DNA from: Acidimicrobiales bacterium
GTDB taxonomy: Bacteria > Actinomycetota > Acidimicrobiia > Acidimicrobiales > JACCXE01
Length of the DNA stretch: 48,130 bases
Reading direction: 5' to 3'
Assembly (NCBI GenBank): GCA_035546775.1
Contig: DASZWD010000003.1
Coordinates: forward strand, 1-48,130
Shown: piece after piece, positions 40,164 through 48,130 of the stretch
How positions within the stretch are numbered: the first letter of the stretch is position 1
Layout of the letters: each line of letters opens with the position of its first letter
Made by a program: the position numbers and the translations under genes
Notes under the pieces: model-generated
The model's input: the letters and a program-made list of their open reading frames with translations, nothing else
Database searches by the model: none
What the model was told of the DNA's origin: nothing

Positions 40164-41326
40164 AGCCGGGTCACCGTCAGGTCGCGCAGCCACTTCGTCT
40201 GCTGCACACCCGGCCGATTCGGACCGATCAGCCGGCACGGGTAGCCGTGGTCGGGATGCAGCGTCTCGCCGTTGACCTCGAGCGCCACGAGCGTGTCGCG
40301 GTCGCGGGCCTGCGCGTTCGACAGCCGCGAGTGCCCGTAGGACCCGCCCCGCTGCAGCGAGTGCACCGTCACCTCGACGACGTCGTCGGCGCGCACGCCG
40401 GCACGCGCCAGCAGATCGCGCACCGGGACGCCGCGCCAGTCCGCCGTCGCGCTCCAGCCCTCGACGCAGGCGATGGGCAGGCGCGTTTCGTGCTGGGTCA
40501 TCGCCGCGAGGTCGTCGATGCCGAGTTCGAGCGGCGTCGGCACGTCGCCGATCACGCGCAACCGGTACGCCGGGTCGCGCCCGGCGGCGCGGATGTCGGC
40601 GGTGGCCAGTGCGTTGACCGGCAGTCCTTGCGGTCCGATGTCGGGCCGGCGGGGACCGAACAACACCAGGCGGCGCAGCGGCCAGTACGTCTGGCCGACG
40701 GTGGTCAGCGTGACGGCGGCGGCGCTGGCGCCGGCAAGGGTGAGGTAACTGCGTCGCGACATCGCAGACCCGTCCATCGCCGTGCCGGGCGCCGGCGGGT
40801 GCCGCAGCGCGTCGCGGGTCGTGGCGAGTTTGGCGCCGGTGTGAGCGACGAGCGCGCCGATGGTGATCCACGCCACCCAGTAGTGCGCCACGGGGAACGC
40901 GAAGTGCCAGGGGTAGAACTGCGCGATGTTCGCCGCGCCGCTGAAGAGCATGAAGACCGCACCGCACACGAGCGGCACGAGCATGATCCGCTCGACGGCG
41001 TGGGCGACCGACGTCACCGGCGGCCAACGGAACAAGTGTGGGAACACGCTCCACAACTTCGCCAGCAACAGCGGGATCGTGGCAAGTCCCGTGGCGACGT
41101 GAATCCCTTGCGTCGCCCGGTAGAGGCCGACGGGGCGCGGCGGCCAGCGGAACCACCCCGTCGGATGCTGGATCAGATGCGACACGAGTCCGGTGGCGAA
41201 GCACACGAGGAAACAGGCGCCGAGGGCGACACCGAGGAGCGCGGCGGTGCGCGTCGAGTGCACCTCATCCTGCAACGCCTCGTCGCGCGCCGACTGGGCG
41301 CGGGTGACGACGCCCGCGATGCTCAT
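40160..41326 (-). CDS. Membrane b561-like domain fused to sulfite-oxidase-type molybdopterin domain
   Basis: A 388-residue protein. Residues ~25-185 contain four membrane helices with His residues placed as possible heme b ligands (GLVSHLIQHP, GIHVATG, HYWVAWITIGALVAHTGAKL), a cytochrome-b561-like unit. A twin-Arg-like MSRRSYLTLAGASAAAV follows inside the chain. Residues ~225-388 are a SUOX/MsrP-type molybdopterin domain with the cofactor-binding Cys in LPIACVEGWSATADWRGVPV, and SLQRGGSYGHSRLSNAQA and HPDHGYPCRLIGPNRPG. This looks like a self-contained periplasmic-type oxidoreductase with its own quinone-coupled anchor, related to MsrP/MsrQ in logic. ATG 41326 overlaps the upstream stop. Confidence 0.87.
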   Translation of the reverse strand: MSIAGVVTRAQSARDEALQDEVHSTRTAALLGVALGACFLVCFATGLVSHLIQHPTGWFRWPPRPVGLYRATQGIHVATGLATIPLLLAKLWSVFPHLFRWPPVTSVAHAVERIMLVPLVCGAVFMLFSGAANIAQFYPWHFAFPVAHYWVAWITIGALVAHTGAKLATTRDALRHPPAPGTAMDGSAMSRRSYLTLAGASAAAVTLTTVGQTYWPLRRLVLFGPRRPDIGPQGLPVNALATADIRAAGRDPAYRLRVIGDVPTPLELGIDDLAAMTQHETRLPIACVEGWSATADWRGVPVRDLLARAGVRADDVVEVTVHSLQRGGSYGHSRLSNAQARDRDTLVALEVNGETLHPDHGYPCRLIGPNRPGVQQTKWLRDLTVTRL

Positions 41327-41973
41327 GCGCGCACCCGGTCCGCGCGAATCGCCGCCTCGCGGGCGACGCGCAGGTGCGGATGATCGGCGGCGATCGCGGC
41401 GACGTCTTCGGGTCGATCCATGTCGCGCAGCTCGGGGAGCAACCCGACGCGCACGCCGAGAGCGCGCAAGCGCGCGAGTTGCCGCGCGCCCGTGTCATCG
41501 GCGCTCATCGGGACACCGGCGAACGCCCCCGGGATCGGGCGCCGGAACCCGATGGCCCACCACCCGCCATCGGTCGCCAAACCCAGGACGGCGTCGTCGG
41601 GCCCGTCGACGAGTTGCGCGAGCGCGGCATCGAGCAGCGCGGGCGTCACCTGCGGCGTGTCCATGCCGATCTGCAACCCCGGCGCGCCGGCGTGCGCCCA
41701 GGCGGCCGCCAGCCGGTCGTTGAACGTCTCGCCCCGCTGCGCGAGCACTTCGCAGCCCGCCCCCACGCCGGTGGGAAGCGGCGCCCCGGCGACGGCAACG
41801 ATGCGCCGCGTCGCTGCGCAGGCGTCGACCGCATCGAGGGTGTCGCACAGCGCGGCGCGGGCAATCGCCGCCGCGCCTTGCGCGCCGAAGCTCGGGATGA
41901 GACGGGTCTTCACCTGTCCGGGGACAGGGGCCTTCGCCATCACGAGGAGGTGGGTCGACCGGCGCGAGCGCAC
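41323..41973 (-). CDS. DUF2064/TIGR04282-family glycosyltransferase-like protein
   Basis: A 216-residue GT-A-like protein. The N-terminal THLLVMAKAPVPGQVKTRL is the hallmark of DUF2064 (a nucleotidyl/glycosyl transferase fold), and LQIGMDTPQVTPALLDAAL carries the family's G-x-D-x-P motif. VLGLATDGGWWAIGF is also typical. GTG 41973 is chosen as the start because it leaves a short basic head before the conserved strand. It is the first gene of the minus-strand operon and divergent from the response regulator gene. Such proteins often cluster with GT2 enzymes like the one at 38477-39133. Confidence 0.88.
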   Translation of the reverse strand: MRSRRSTHLLVMAKAPVPGQVKTRLIPSFGAQGAAAIARAALCDTLDAVDACAATRRIVAVAGAPLPTGVGAGCEVLAQRGETFNDRLAAAWAHAGAPGLQIGMDTPQVTPALLDAALAQLVDGPDDAVLGLATDGGWWAIGFRRPIPGAFAGVPMSADDTGARQLARLRALGVRVGLLPELRDMDRPEDVAAIAADHPHLRVAREAAIRADRVRA

Positions 41974-42023
41974 CGTCGCACGGTAAGAGAACGGCCGCAC
42001 CTGCGAGCCCGAAATCGTCTTAC

Positions 42024-42036
42024 AGTTTGCGAAACT
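42024..42036. promoter_or_regulatory. Short palindrome between divergent operons
   Basis: AGTTT (42024-42028) and AAACT (42032-42036) are inverted around GCG, in the 113-bp gap between the DUF2064 gene and the response-regulator gene. It stands out as an AT-rich patch and could be a site for the adjacent response regulator. The evidence is position and symmetry only. Confidence 0.3.
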
Positions 42037-42086
42037 CGCTCGCCGCGCCACGCGGAGGCGCGGTCCGGCTCCGTACGCTGGCTGGC

Positions 42087-42782
42087 ATGGTCGACGGCAT
42101 CAGCGGCGCGCGCATCCTCGTCGTCGACGACGACCCGGTGCTCTCTGACGTGGTCGGCCGCTATCTCGAACGCGACGGCTTCGAAGTCCTGTTCGCCACC
42201 GACGGTGAGAGCGGGCTTGCCACCGCCTTGACGGCCCTACCGGACTTGGTGGTGCTCGACTTGATGCTGCCGGGACTCGACGGGATCGAAGTGTGCCGGC
42301 GCCTGCGCGAGGTGGCGCCGATCGCCGTCGTCATGCTGACCGCGCGCGGCGAGGAAGAGGACCGCATCGCCGGTCTACGCATCGGCGCCGACGACTACGT
42401 CACCAAGCCCTTTTCGCCGGGCGAGCTGGTCGAACGCGTGCGGGCCGTGCTGCGCCGCACCTTGCGCGACTCGGGCGGCCGCACGGACCCACTCGTCGCC
42501 GGCCGGCTCTGCGTGGACCGCGCCGCGCACGAAGCGCGCCTCGACGGCGACCCGTTGTCACTCACGACCAAGGAGTACGACCTGCTGGTCCATCTCATGT
42601 CGCATCCCCGGCGGTCCTTCGGTCGCGACGAACTGCTCGAGTCGGTGTGGGGATGGTCCTTCGGCGACACGTCGACGGTGACGGTGCACGTTCGTCGCCT
42701 GCGCGAGAAGATCGAGGACGACGCCAGCACACCGCGGCATCTCGTGACCGTGCGCGGCGTCGGCTACCGGTTCGATCCGTGA
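42087..42782 (+). CDS. OmpR/PhoB-family response regulator
   Basis: A 231-residue two-domain regulator. The receiver domain has the acidic pocket ILVVDDDPVLSD, the phosphoacceptor Asp in LVVLDLMLPG (about residue 55), VMLTA and YVTKPFSP (conserved Lys). The C-terminal winged helix has LTTKEYDLLVHLMSHP, ESVWGW and VTVHVRRLREKIE, then RGVGYRF. ATG 42087 is chosen. An upstream in-frame start lacks any signal, whereas TACGCT at 42074-42079 would make this ATG leaderless. The stop overlaps the kinase GTG, giving a standard two-component pair. Confidence 0.94.
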   Translation: MVDGISGARILVVDDDPVLSDVVGRYLERDGFEVLFATDGESGLATALTALPDLVVLDLMLPGLDGIEVCRRLREVAPIAVVMLTARGEEEDRIAGLRIGADDYVTKPFSPGELVERVRAVLRRTLRDSGGRTDPLVAGRLCVDRAAHEARLDGDPLSLTTKEYDLLVHLMSHPRRSFGRDELLESVWGWSFGDTSTVTVHVRRLREKIEDDASTPRHLVTVRGVGYRFDP

Positions 42783-43921
42783 GCGCGCACGACCTCGTCG
42801 CGCTGCTGCTCATGGCGGCCTCGGCGTCGGCAGTCGCGGCGCTCGTCGGCGCCGGCCTGGCACGTGGCACGCGCCGGCGTCCCGTGCGCACGCAGGCGTT
42901 GGTGATCGCCGCCGCCGCCGTCGTCTCGACGTTGGTCGGTGTGATCTTCGCCGCCGAGGAGATGTTCATCTCGGCGCACGACCTGAAGGCGTTGCTGGTC
43001 GTGCTCGGCGCCAGCGCGGCGGTTGGCCTCGGCGCCGCCGCGCAACTCGGCTCGCAGCTCGAGCGCAACGCGGCGTCGGTACGCGACCTGGCGCGTCGGA
43101 TTGGCGCGGGGGAGTCCGATCACGGCGTCGACCGGCTCCCGCCGGCAGCGCCCGAGTTCACGCAACTCGCAGAGGAAGTCGTCGACCTGCCCCGCCGGCT
43201 CGAGGAACTGCGCCAGCGCGCCGAATCGCTCGAGCAGTCGCGCCGCGACCTCGTGGCGTGGGTCTCCCACGATCTGCGCAGTCCGCTCGCCACCATCCGC
43301 GCCATGGCCGAAGCGCTCGACGACGGCATCGTGTCCGACGCCGAGACGACCGCCCGCTACCACCTGCAAATCCGACGCGATGCCGAGCGCCTCAGCGCGC
43401 TGGTCGACGACCTGTTCGAGCTGTCGCGCATCCACAGCGGCGTCCACGAGATGCGGCGTGAGTGTGTGGTCCTCAATGCCGTCGTCGCCGACGCGGTGGC
43501 GAGCCAACTCGAGCGCGCCGAGCGCCGCGGCGTACGGCTCGTCGACGAGGGCGCGGGCGCCGACAACCACGCGGAGGTCGAGGTCGCCGTTCCCGAACTG
43601 AGTCGCGTGCTGCACAACGTGATCGACAACGCGATTCGCCATACGCCGGCGGGCGGTGTCGTGGTCGTGCGGGTCGATGCCGCCGACGGCTGCGCCACGG
43701 TGTCAGTGCAGGACCAGTGCGGTGGGATTCCCGAAGCCGACCTCGAGCGCGTCTTCGACGTCGCCTTCCGGGGCGACGCGGCCCGCGGCAAGGGCGAGCA
43801 GGGTGGTGGGCTCGGCCTCGCCATCGCCAAGGGTCTCGTCGAGGCGTGCGCCGGTGCCATCGACGTCGACAACGTACGGTCCGGATGCAGGTTCACGGTC
43901 ACGCTGCCCCTCCGCGGCTGA
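42779..43921 (+). CDS. Sensor histidine kinase
   Basis: A 380-residue membrane kinase. Two or three N-terminal helices (LVALLLMAASASAVAALVGAG, ALVIAAAAVVSTLVGVIF, ALLVVLGASAAVGLG) are separated by very short loops, so there is essentially no external sensor domain. A HAMP-like linker and coiled coil (LPRRLEELRQRAESLEQSR) lead to the H-box VAWVSHDLRSPL (His164). The ATPase domain has the N-box HNVIDNAIRHTP and the G-box EQGGGLGLAIAKGL. It is coupled to the response regulator by GTGA. It probably senses the membrane state or a partner protein. Confidence 0.94.
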   Translation: MSAHDLVALLLMAASASAVAALVGAGLARGTRRRPVRTQALVIAAAAVVSTLVGVIFAAEEMFISAHDLKALLVVLGASAAVGLGAAAQLGSQLERNAASVRDLARRIGAGESDHGVDRLPPAAPEFTQLAEEVVDLPRRLEELRQRAESLEQSRRDLVAWVSHDLRSPLATIRAMAEALDDGIVSDAETTARYHLQIRRDAERLSALVDDLFELSRIHSGVHEMRRECVVLNAVVADAVASQLERAERRGVRLVDEGAGADNHAEVEVAVPELSRVLHNVIDNAIRHTPAGGVVVVRVDAADGCATVSVQDQCGGIPEADLERVFDVAFRGDAARGKGEQGGGLGLAIAKGLVEACAGAIDVDNVRSGCRFTVTLPLRG

Positions 43922-45255
43922 CCGAGTCCAAGCCGGCGGCGACAACCCGCGGGCCGGTCTTGGTTGCCGCGTGGGCGGGACTCCTCGTGGTGGCCGTTGC
44001 GGTCGGCGTCGTGTACCGGCGGGGCCGTCCGATCGAGGTCGGCGCGGTGCCCTGGGTCGGGCGCTGGGGGTTCGCGGTGGCGCTGCTGCCGCGGCTGGGC
44101 GTCGCCGCGGGTGCGCTGGCGCTCGCCGTTTGGGCGGCGCCGCGCTGGGCGACTCGGTGGCACCTGCGCTCCGTCGTGCTGGCGGCCGCCGCGACGACCG
44201 TCGTGCTCACCCTGGTGCTGGCGTGGGCCGGTCCGGACAACACGCATTGGGTGTCGTTGCGCTTCGGCTACGGCGCACACACGCATCTGGTCGACGACTG
44301 GGGTGGTCCGGCGGCGTTCCTGCGGCGCTACGTCGATCGCCAGCCGTTCCTCACCGCCCATCTGCGGGCCCACCCGCCGGGACTCGTGCTCGTCCTCTGG
44401 GCCTTCGAGCGGATCGGCCTGGCGAGCCGAACGTTCCATCTCGCGCTGATGCTCGCCGCCGGCGCAGTGATGACGGTGGCCGCACTGGCCTCGTTGCGCG
44501 CGCTCACGGGCGACGCCGCGGTGCGCGCCGCTGCGCCCTTCGTCGCCATCGGCCCGGTGCTGGTGTGGCGCACCAACCCCGACGTCGTCTTCGGTGCCGT
44601 CGGCCTGGTAGCCGTGTGGCTGCTGATTCGCGCCATCGTCGAGCCGCCCGGCGCGCGGCGCGACGCGTTCGCCCTCGCCGGCGGCGTCGCCTTCGGCGCG
44701 ACGCTGCTGCTGTCCTACGGCTTGGTTCTGCTCGCCTGCCCGGTCGTGGCCGTGGCCGCGGCGCGCCGCCAGCTGCGCCCGCTGCTCGTCGCCGCGCTGG
44801 CGGCGCTGGCCGTCCTCGCCCTGCCGGCGCTGTGGGGCTTCTCGTGGCTCGCGGGGCTGCGCGAGACGCGGGTGCAGTACGCGCAGAGCGTCGCCCGCAT
44901 CCGCGGCTACCGCTACTGGTTGCTCGGCAACGCGGCGATCTATGCCGCGCTAATCGGCCCCGCGATCGTGGCGGGACTGGCCAGCGTGCGCGGGCGTGCC
45001 GCGCGCGCCCTGGTGTTCGGCGCCGTCGCCTGCGTCGTGCTCGCCGGTCTGAGCGGGTTGTCGTCGGCGGAGACCGAGCGCATCTGGCAACCCTTCGTTC
45101 CCTTGGCATTGCTGGCGGGCGGCGCGCTGTGGGTCGACGGTGCTCGGCTGAGCACGACGGCCGGGGGCTTCGACATCTCGCGGGCACGCCGATGGCTCGC
45201 ACTCCAAGCCGTCGTCGCGCTCGGCTTCCAGACGTTCCTCTGGACGCGGGTGTAG
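43885..45255 (+). CDS. Polytopic membrane protein, GT-C glycosyltransferase-like
   Basis: A 456-residue protein with about ten hydrophobic segments. The extracytoplasmic loop after the second or third helix contains GAHTHLVDDWGGPAAFLRRYVDRQPFLTAHLRAHPPG, the acidic/His-rich layout of GT-C enzymes (GT39/ArnT-like mannosyl or arabinosyl transferases that use lipid-linked sugars). ATG 43885 is the nearest ATG but overlaps the kinase gene by 37 bases; TTG 43960 is an alternative. It is followed three bases after its stop by a sugar epimerase, supporting a glycan role. Confidence 0.75.
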   Translation: MQVHGHAAPPRLTESKPAATTRGPVLVAAWAGLLVVAVAVGVVYRRGRPIEVGAVPWVGRWGFAVALLPRLGVAAGALALAVWAAPRWATRWHLRSVVLAAAATTVVLTLVLAWAGPDNTHWVSLRFGYGAHTHLVDDWGGPAAFLRRYVDRQPFLTAHLRAHPPGLVLVLWAFERIGLASRTFHLALMLAAGAVMTVAALASLRALTGDAAVRAAAPFVAIGPVLVWRTNPDVVFGAVGLVAVWLLIRAIVEPPGARRDAFALAGGVAFGATLLLSYGLVLLACPVVAVAAARRQLRPLLVAALAALAVLALPALWGFSWLAGLRETRVQYAQSVARIRGYRYWLLGNAAIYAALIGPAIVAGLASVRGRAARALVFGAVACVVLAGLSGLSSAETERIWQPFVPLALLAGGALWVDGARLSTTAGGFDISRARRWLALQAVVALGFQTFLWTRV

Positions 45256-45257
45256 CC

Positions 45258-46316
45258 GTGCGCGTCCTCGTCACCGGCGGCGCCGGCTTCATCGGCAGTC
45301 ACGTGGTCGACCAGTTGGTCGCCGCCGGCCACGACGTCGTCGTGCTCGACTCCCTCGACCCGGCGGCGCACGTCGTGCGGCCCGACTATCTCAATCCGGC
45401 GGCGACGTATCTGATCGCCGACCTGTGCGACGCCGACGCCGTAGAAGAGGCGGTGCGCGGCGTCGACGCCGTCTGCCACCAGGCGGCGCGGGTCGGCTTG
45501 GGCGTCGACTTCGGCGACGTCACCGGCTACGTGCGTGACAACGACCAGGGCAGCGCGACGCTGCTGCACGCGCTGTGGCGCGCGCGGTTCCGTGGCCGCC
45601 TCGTGGTGGCGTCTTCGATGGTGGTGTACGGCGAAGGCCGGTACTCGTGTTCGGTCCACGGCGACGTGCGCCCGGGACCGCGCCGCGTCGACGCGTTGGA
45701 ACGCGGCGAGTTCGAGCCGCCCTGCCCTGTCTGTGGCGCGGCGCTGGCGTCCCAAGCCGTGCCCGAGGACGCGCCGCTCGATCCGCGCAACGTGTATGCC
45801 GCGACGAAGCTGCACGGCGAGCATCTCGCCGCCGCCTTCGGCCGCGAGTCGGGCGCGGCGGTGTGCGCGCTGCGCTATCACAACGTCTACGGCCCACGGA
45901 TGCCGAACAACACGCCCTACGCCGGCGTGGCCAGCATCTTCCGTAGCGCGCTCGAGCGCGGCGAAGCGCCGCGCGTGTTCGAGGACGGTGGCCAGCTGCG
46001 CGACTTCGTCCACGTCGACGACGTCGCGGCGGCGAACGTGCTGGCGCTTGGCTCCGACTGGTGCGGCGCCCTCAACGTGGCGTCGGGGCAGCCGCACACG
46101 GTGGGCGAGATGGCGACGGTGCTGGCGTGCGCCTTCGGCAACGCGGCCCCGCCCCCGATCGTCACCGGCGCCTTCCGGCTCGGCGACGTCCGCCACGTCG
46201 TAGGCAGCACGGTTGCGGCGGCGGAACACATCGGCTTCCGGGCAACCGTCGACTTTGCCACCGGGGTACGCGCCTTCGCGCACGCTCCCTTACGTCGAGG
46301 AGAGCGGGATGGATAG
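45258..46316 (+). CDS. NAD-dependent sugar-nucleotide epimerase with Cys/His insert
   Basis: A 352-residue extended SDR. It has the TGGAGFIGSH cofactor motif, SSMVVYGEG and catalytic Y-x3-K in NVYAATKLHGE, and RDFVHVDDVAAANVLAL near the C-terminus. Between the Ser and Tyr elements an insertion holds RYSCSVHGDVRPG and EPPCPVCGAAL, a potential CxxH...CxxC zinc knuckle. I recall this insertion from dTDP-L-rhamnose 4-epimerase-like enzymes. It starts at GTG 45258 just after the GT-C gene stop. Its last eight bases overlap the MTA phosphorylase start. Confidence 0.9.
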   Translation: MRVLVTGGAGFIGSHVVDQLVAAGHDVVVLDSLDPAAHVVRPDYLNPAATYLIADLCDADAVEEAVRGVDAVCHQAARVGLGVDFGDVTGYVRDNDQGSATLLHALWRARFRGRLVVASSMVVYGEGRYSCSVHGDVRPGPRRVDALERGEFEPPCPVCGAALASQAVPEDAPLDPRNVYAATKLHGEHLAAAFGRESGAAVCALRYHNVYGPRMPNNTPYAGVASIFRSALERGEAPRVFEDGGQLRDFVHVDDVAAANVLALGSDWCGALNVASGQPHTVGEMATVLACAFGNAAPPPIVTGAFRLGDVRHVVGSTVAAAEHIGFRATVDFATGVRAFAHAPLRRGERDG

Positions 46317-47067
46317 CACCGTCACGGTGGGCGTCATCGGCGGTTCGGGGTTCTACGACCTCGGTGCCGACACGTCGCCCGTGCGCGTCGCGACGCCCTG
46401 GGGCGAGGCCGAAGCCCACATCGGTGATCTCGCCGGCGTCCCGGTGGCCTTCGTGCCGCGCCACGGGGCCGGCCACACCTTGCCCCCACACCGGGTCGAG
46501 TACCGCGCGAACCTGTGGGCGTTGCGTTGCCTCGGCGTGGCGCACGTGGTGGCGTCGTTCGCCTGCGGCTCGCTGGTGGGCGAGTGGGGGCCAGGGACGC
46601 TGGTGGTGCCCGACCAGCTGATCGACCGCACGCGGGGCCGGGCCGACACGATTTACGACTCCTTCGAGGAAGGTCCGGCGCACGCGCCCTTCGCCGACCC
46701 CTACGCGCCGGCGGTGCGCGCCGCGCTGCTGGCGGCTGCGAGCGAACGGGGCGAGCCGGCCGCCGACGGCGCGACCGTCGTGGTGATCGACGGGCCGCGC
46801 TTCGCCACGCGCGCCGAGTCGCGCCTGTATCGCAGCTGGGGCGCCGACGTGATCAACATGACGCAGTATCCCGAGACGGTCTTGGCCACTGAACTCGGCC
46901 TCTCGTATGGCGCAGTGGGCTTGGTGACCGACTTCGACGCCGGCCTCGAGGATCGCCCCGACGTTGCCGCCGTCACGCAGGAAGCGGTGTTCGAAGAGTT
47001 TGCCCGTCACCTGCCGCGCCTGCGCGCCGTGGTGCTCGACGCCGCCCGCGGCCTCGCCGCCGGGTGA
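46309..47067 (+). CDS. mtnP: S-methyl-5'-thioadenosine phosphorylase
   Basis: A 252-residue PNP-family enzyme that phosphorolyses MTA to adenine and methylthioribose-1-phosphate in methionine salvage. It has VGVIGGSGFYDLG (phosphate loop), VPRHGAGHTLPPHRV, FACGSLVGEWGPG, FATRAESRLYRSWGADVINMTQYPE (residues 183-189 hold NMTQYPE) and TDFDAG, the two-Asp 6-amino-purine recognition site that separates MTAP from inosine-specific PNPs. ATG 46309 has GAGGAGAG just upstream. It overlaps the epimerase by eight bases. A 220-bp near-copy of its 3' part lies at 32128-32347. Confidence 0.93.
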   Translation: MDSTVTVGVIGGSGFYDLGADTSPVRVATPWGEAEAHIGDLAGVPVAFVPRHGAGHTLPPHRVEYRANLWALRCLGVAHVVASFACGSLVGEWGPGTLVVPDQLIDRTRGRADTIYDSFEEGPAHAPFADPYAPAVRAALLAAASERGEPAADGATVVVIDGPRFATRAESRLYRSWGADVINMTQYPETVLATELGLSYGAVGLVTDFDAGLEDRPDVAAVTQEAVFEEFARHLPRLRAVVLDAARGLAAG

Positions 47068-47096
47068 GACGCGCTCGCCCGCTCGACCGCCGACGT

Positions 47097-48130
47097 CTAA
47101 CGGGCGAACAACGCGCCGCGCAGCACGACGTACTTCGGGTGGCGCAACACGGTGACGTCGGTCAGCGGGTCGGCGGGGTACACGACGAAGTTGGCGTCGC
47201 TGCCTTCGGCGAGGCCGTCGGACACGCCGAGCCACTCGCGGGCGCGCCACGAGGCCGCGCCCAACGCGTCGGCGGCCGACAGCCCGGCACCGCGCAGCGC
47301 CAGCACCTCGTCGGCGATGCGGCCGTGGACGACTTCGCTCCCGGCGTCGGTGCCGGAGTAGATCGCTACGCCCGCCTCGTAGGCGTCGCGGACGCGCGCG
47401 TACACCGTGCGATGCAGCGACCGCATGTGGTCGGCGTACACCGGGAAGCGGTGGCCCTTCTCGGCGATCTCGGGGAAGCGGGCGATGTTGATCAGCGTTG
47501 GCACGAGCGCGATGCGTCGCGCCGCCATCGCGTCGATCACGTCGGGCGACATACCGGTGCCATGCTCGATGCAGTCGATGCCCGCGGCGATGAGGTCGGG
47601 CAGCGCCTCTTCGCCGAACACGTGGGCGGTGACGCGGGCACCCAGTTCGTGCGCCCGCGCGATCGCGGCGGTCAGCTCGGCGAACGGCCACAGGGGAGCG
47701 ATGTCGCCGCGGTCGCGGTCGATCCAGTCGCCGACGAGCTTGATCCAGCCGTCGCCGCGGGGCACCTCGGCCTCCACCGTCGCGACCAACTCGTCCGGCT
47801 CCACCTCGAGCCCGATGTCGCGGGTGTGGCGCTTCGGCCGCGCGATGTGACGACCCGCGCGGATGATCCGCGGGAGGTCGTCCGCGGCGTCGATCCAGCG
47901 GGTGTCGGCCGGCACGCCGCAGTCACGGATGGCGTGGGTGCCGCCGTCGCGGTCCTCGGTCGCTTGCTGCCGCTGCCTCGCCTCGTCAACGGCACCGTCG
48001 TCCTCGAGCCCGTCGTGGCAGTGGGCATCAACGAACCCTGGCACCAGCCACACGTTGTCCGCAACGAGGGTGGACCGCGCCGGTTCGGTGCGGGTGACGC
48101 GCCCGTCGACGACCCCGACGGTGACGCTCA
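47097..48130 (-). CDS. Metal-dependent amidohydrolase, 5' end outside window
   Basis: The frame is open from the right edge to TAG at 47097-47099, giving about 344 residues. Metal-ligand motifs are GFVDAHCHDGL (HxH), a Lys in WIKLVGDW that could be the carboxylated bridge, His in VTAHVFGEE, His in CIEHGTGM and Asp in YSGTDAGSE. This is the full ligand set of imidazolonepropionase/prolidase-like amidohydrolases. The N-terminal beta strands GVVDGRVTRTEPA are present, and the codon straddling the edge reads NTG, so the start may be one base outside. It converges on the MTA phosphorylase; the 29-bp gap shows no hairpin. Confidence 0.88.
   Translation of the reverse strand, partial: SVTVGVVDGRVTRTEPARSTLVADNVWLVPGFVDAHCHDGLEDDGAVDEARQRQQATEDRDGGTHAIRDCGVPADTRWIDAADDLPRIIRAGRHIARPKRHTRDIGLEVEPDELVATVEAEVPRGDGWIKLVGDWIDRDRGDIAPLWPFAELTAAIARAHELGARVTAHVFGEEALPDLIAAGIDCIEHGTGMSPDVIDAMAARRIALVPTLINIARFPEIAEKGHRFPVYADHMRSLHRTVYARVRDAYEAGVAIYSGTDAGSEVVHGRIADEVLALRGAGLSAADALGAASWRAREWLGVSDGLAEGSDANFVVYPADPLTDVTVLRHPKYVVLRGALFAR

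Noticed and set aside
46162-47691. Minus-strand open frame spanning mtnP and extending into the amidohydrolase region
   Set aside because: It crosses two real genes in other frames and contains no recognisable domain.

Overview
This 48 kb window is a high-GC, gene-dense chromosomal segment from an actinobacterium. Many GTG starts, repeated ATGA/GTGA stop-start overlaps, apparently leaderless starts, several TetR regulators and a GlnR-type nitrogen box all fit. The gene mix (aromatic and steroid-like catabolism, P450s, Liv-type ABC systems, TetR-controlled degradation loci) suggests a soil or aquatic actinomycete, possibly of the Acidimicrobiia. That placement is inference, because the window holds no taxonomic marker beyond one tRNA. 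I see no phage genes, insertion sequences or CRISPR arrays.

Layout. 1-1065: tail of a small membrane protein, then a TetR regulator. 1131-4287: a three-gene meta-cleavage set (extradiol dioxygenase, MhpA-like flavin hydroxylase, FAH-family hydrolase) read from a probably leaderless promoter flanked by palindromes. 4303-6325: an ABC1/UbiB-type kinase divergent from a TetR gene across a perfect 19-bp palindrome. 6432-10790: a nitrogen-related pair, the ammonium channel Amt behind a double GlnR-like box, and a NapA-type cation/proton antiporter fused to a GlnD-like C-terminal half (degenerate HD-like region plus two ACT domains). 10946-17070: a Liv-type ABC importer in which both permeases and both ATPases form one polypeptide, followed by a membrane-anchored binding protein and a TetR gene.

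17045-24218 (minus strand): a seven-gene, almost fully translationally coupled operon with a Rieske oxygenase, a tandem SnoaL/NTF2-like protein, a P450, a secreted membrane-anchored protein, two phosphotransferase-fold proteins and a beta-rich protein of unknown function. It is divergent from a 3-alpha-HSD-like SDR and a TetR gene. 25784-32091: a second Liv-type operon (separate LivF, an H-M-G fusion, a binding protein and a P450). 32128-32542: a 220-bp remnant of an MTA phosphorylase gene next to a tRNA-Arg(CCU). 32676-37254: a thiolase-like protein, a polytopic membrane protein, and a nitrosative-stress-like cassette (Cys-containing winged-helix regulator, RIC/ScdA-type di-iron repair protein, hemerythrin). 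37229-38429: an oxidoreductase remnant and two small proteins.

38477-41973 (minus strand): five overlapping genes for a DUF2064 transferase, a b561-like/molybdopterin oxidoreductase fusion, a membrane protein, a methyltransferase and a GT2 glycosyltransferase. Divergent from it, 42087-47067 runs through a response regulator, a histidine kinase, a polytopic glycosyltransferase-like protein, a sugar-nucleotide epimerase and the intact MTA phosphorylase. An amidohydrolase runs off the right edge.

The strongest candidates for something undescribed are the antiporter-GlnD/ACT fusion beside a GlnR-boxed amt, the all-in-one Liv importer, and the seven-gene Rieske/P450/kinase operon.
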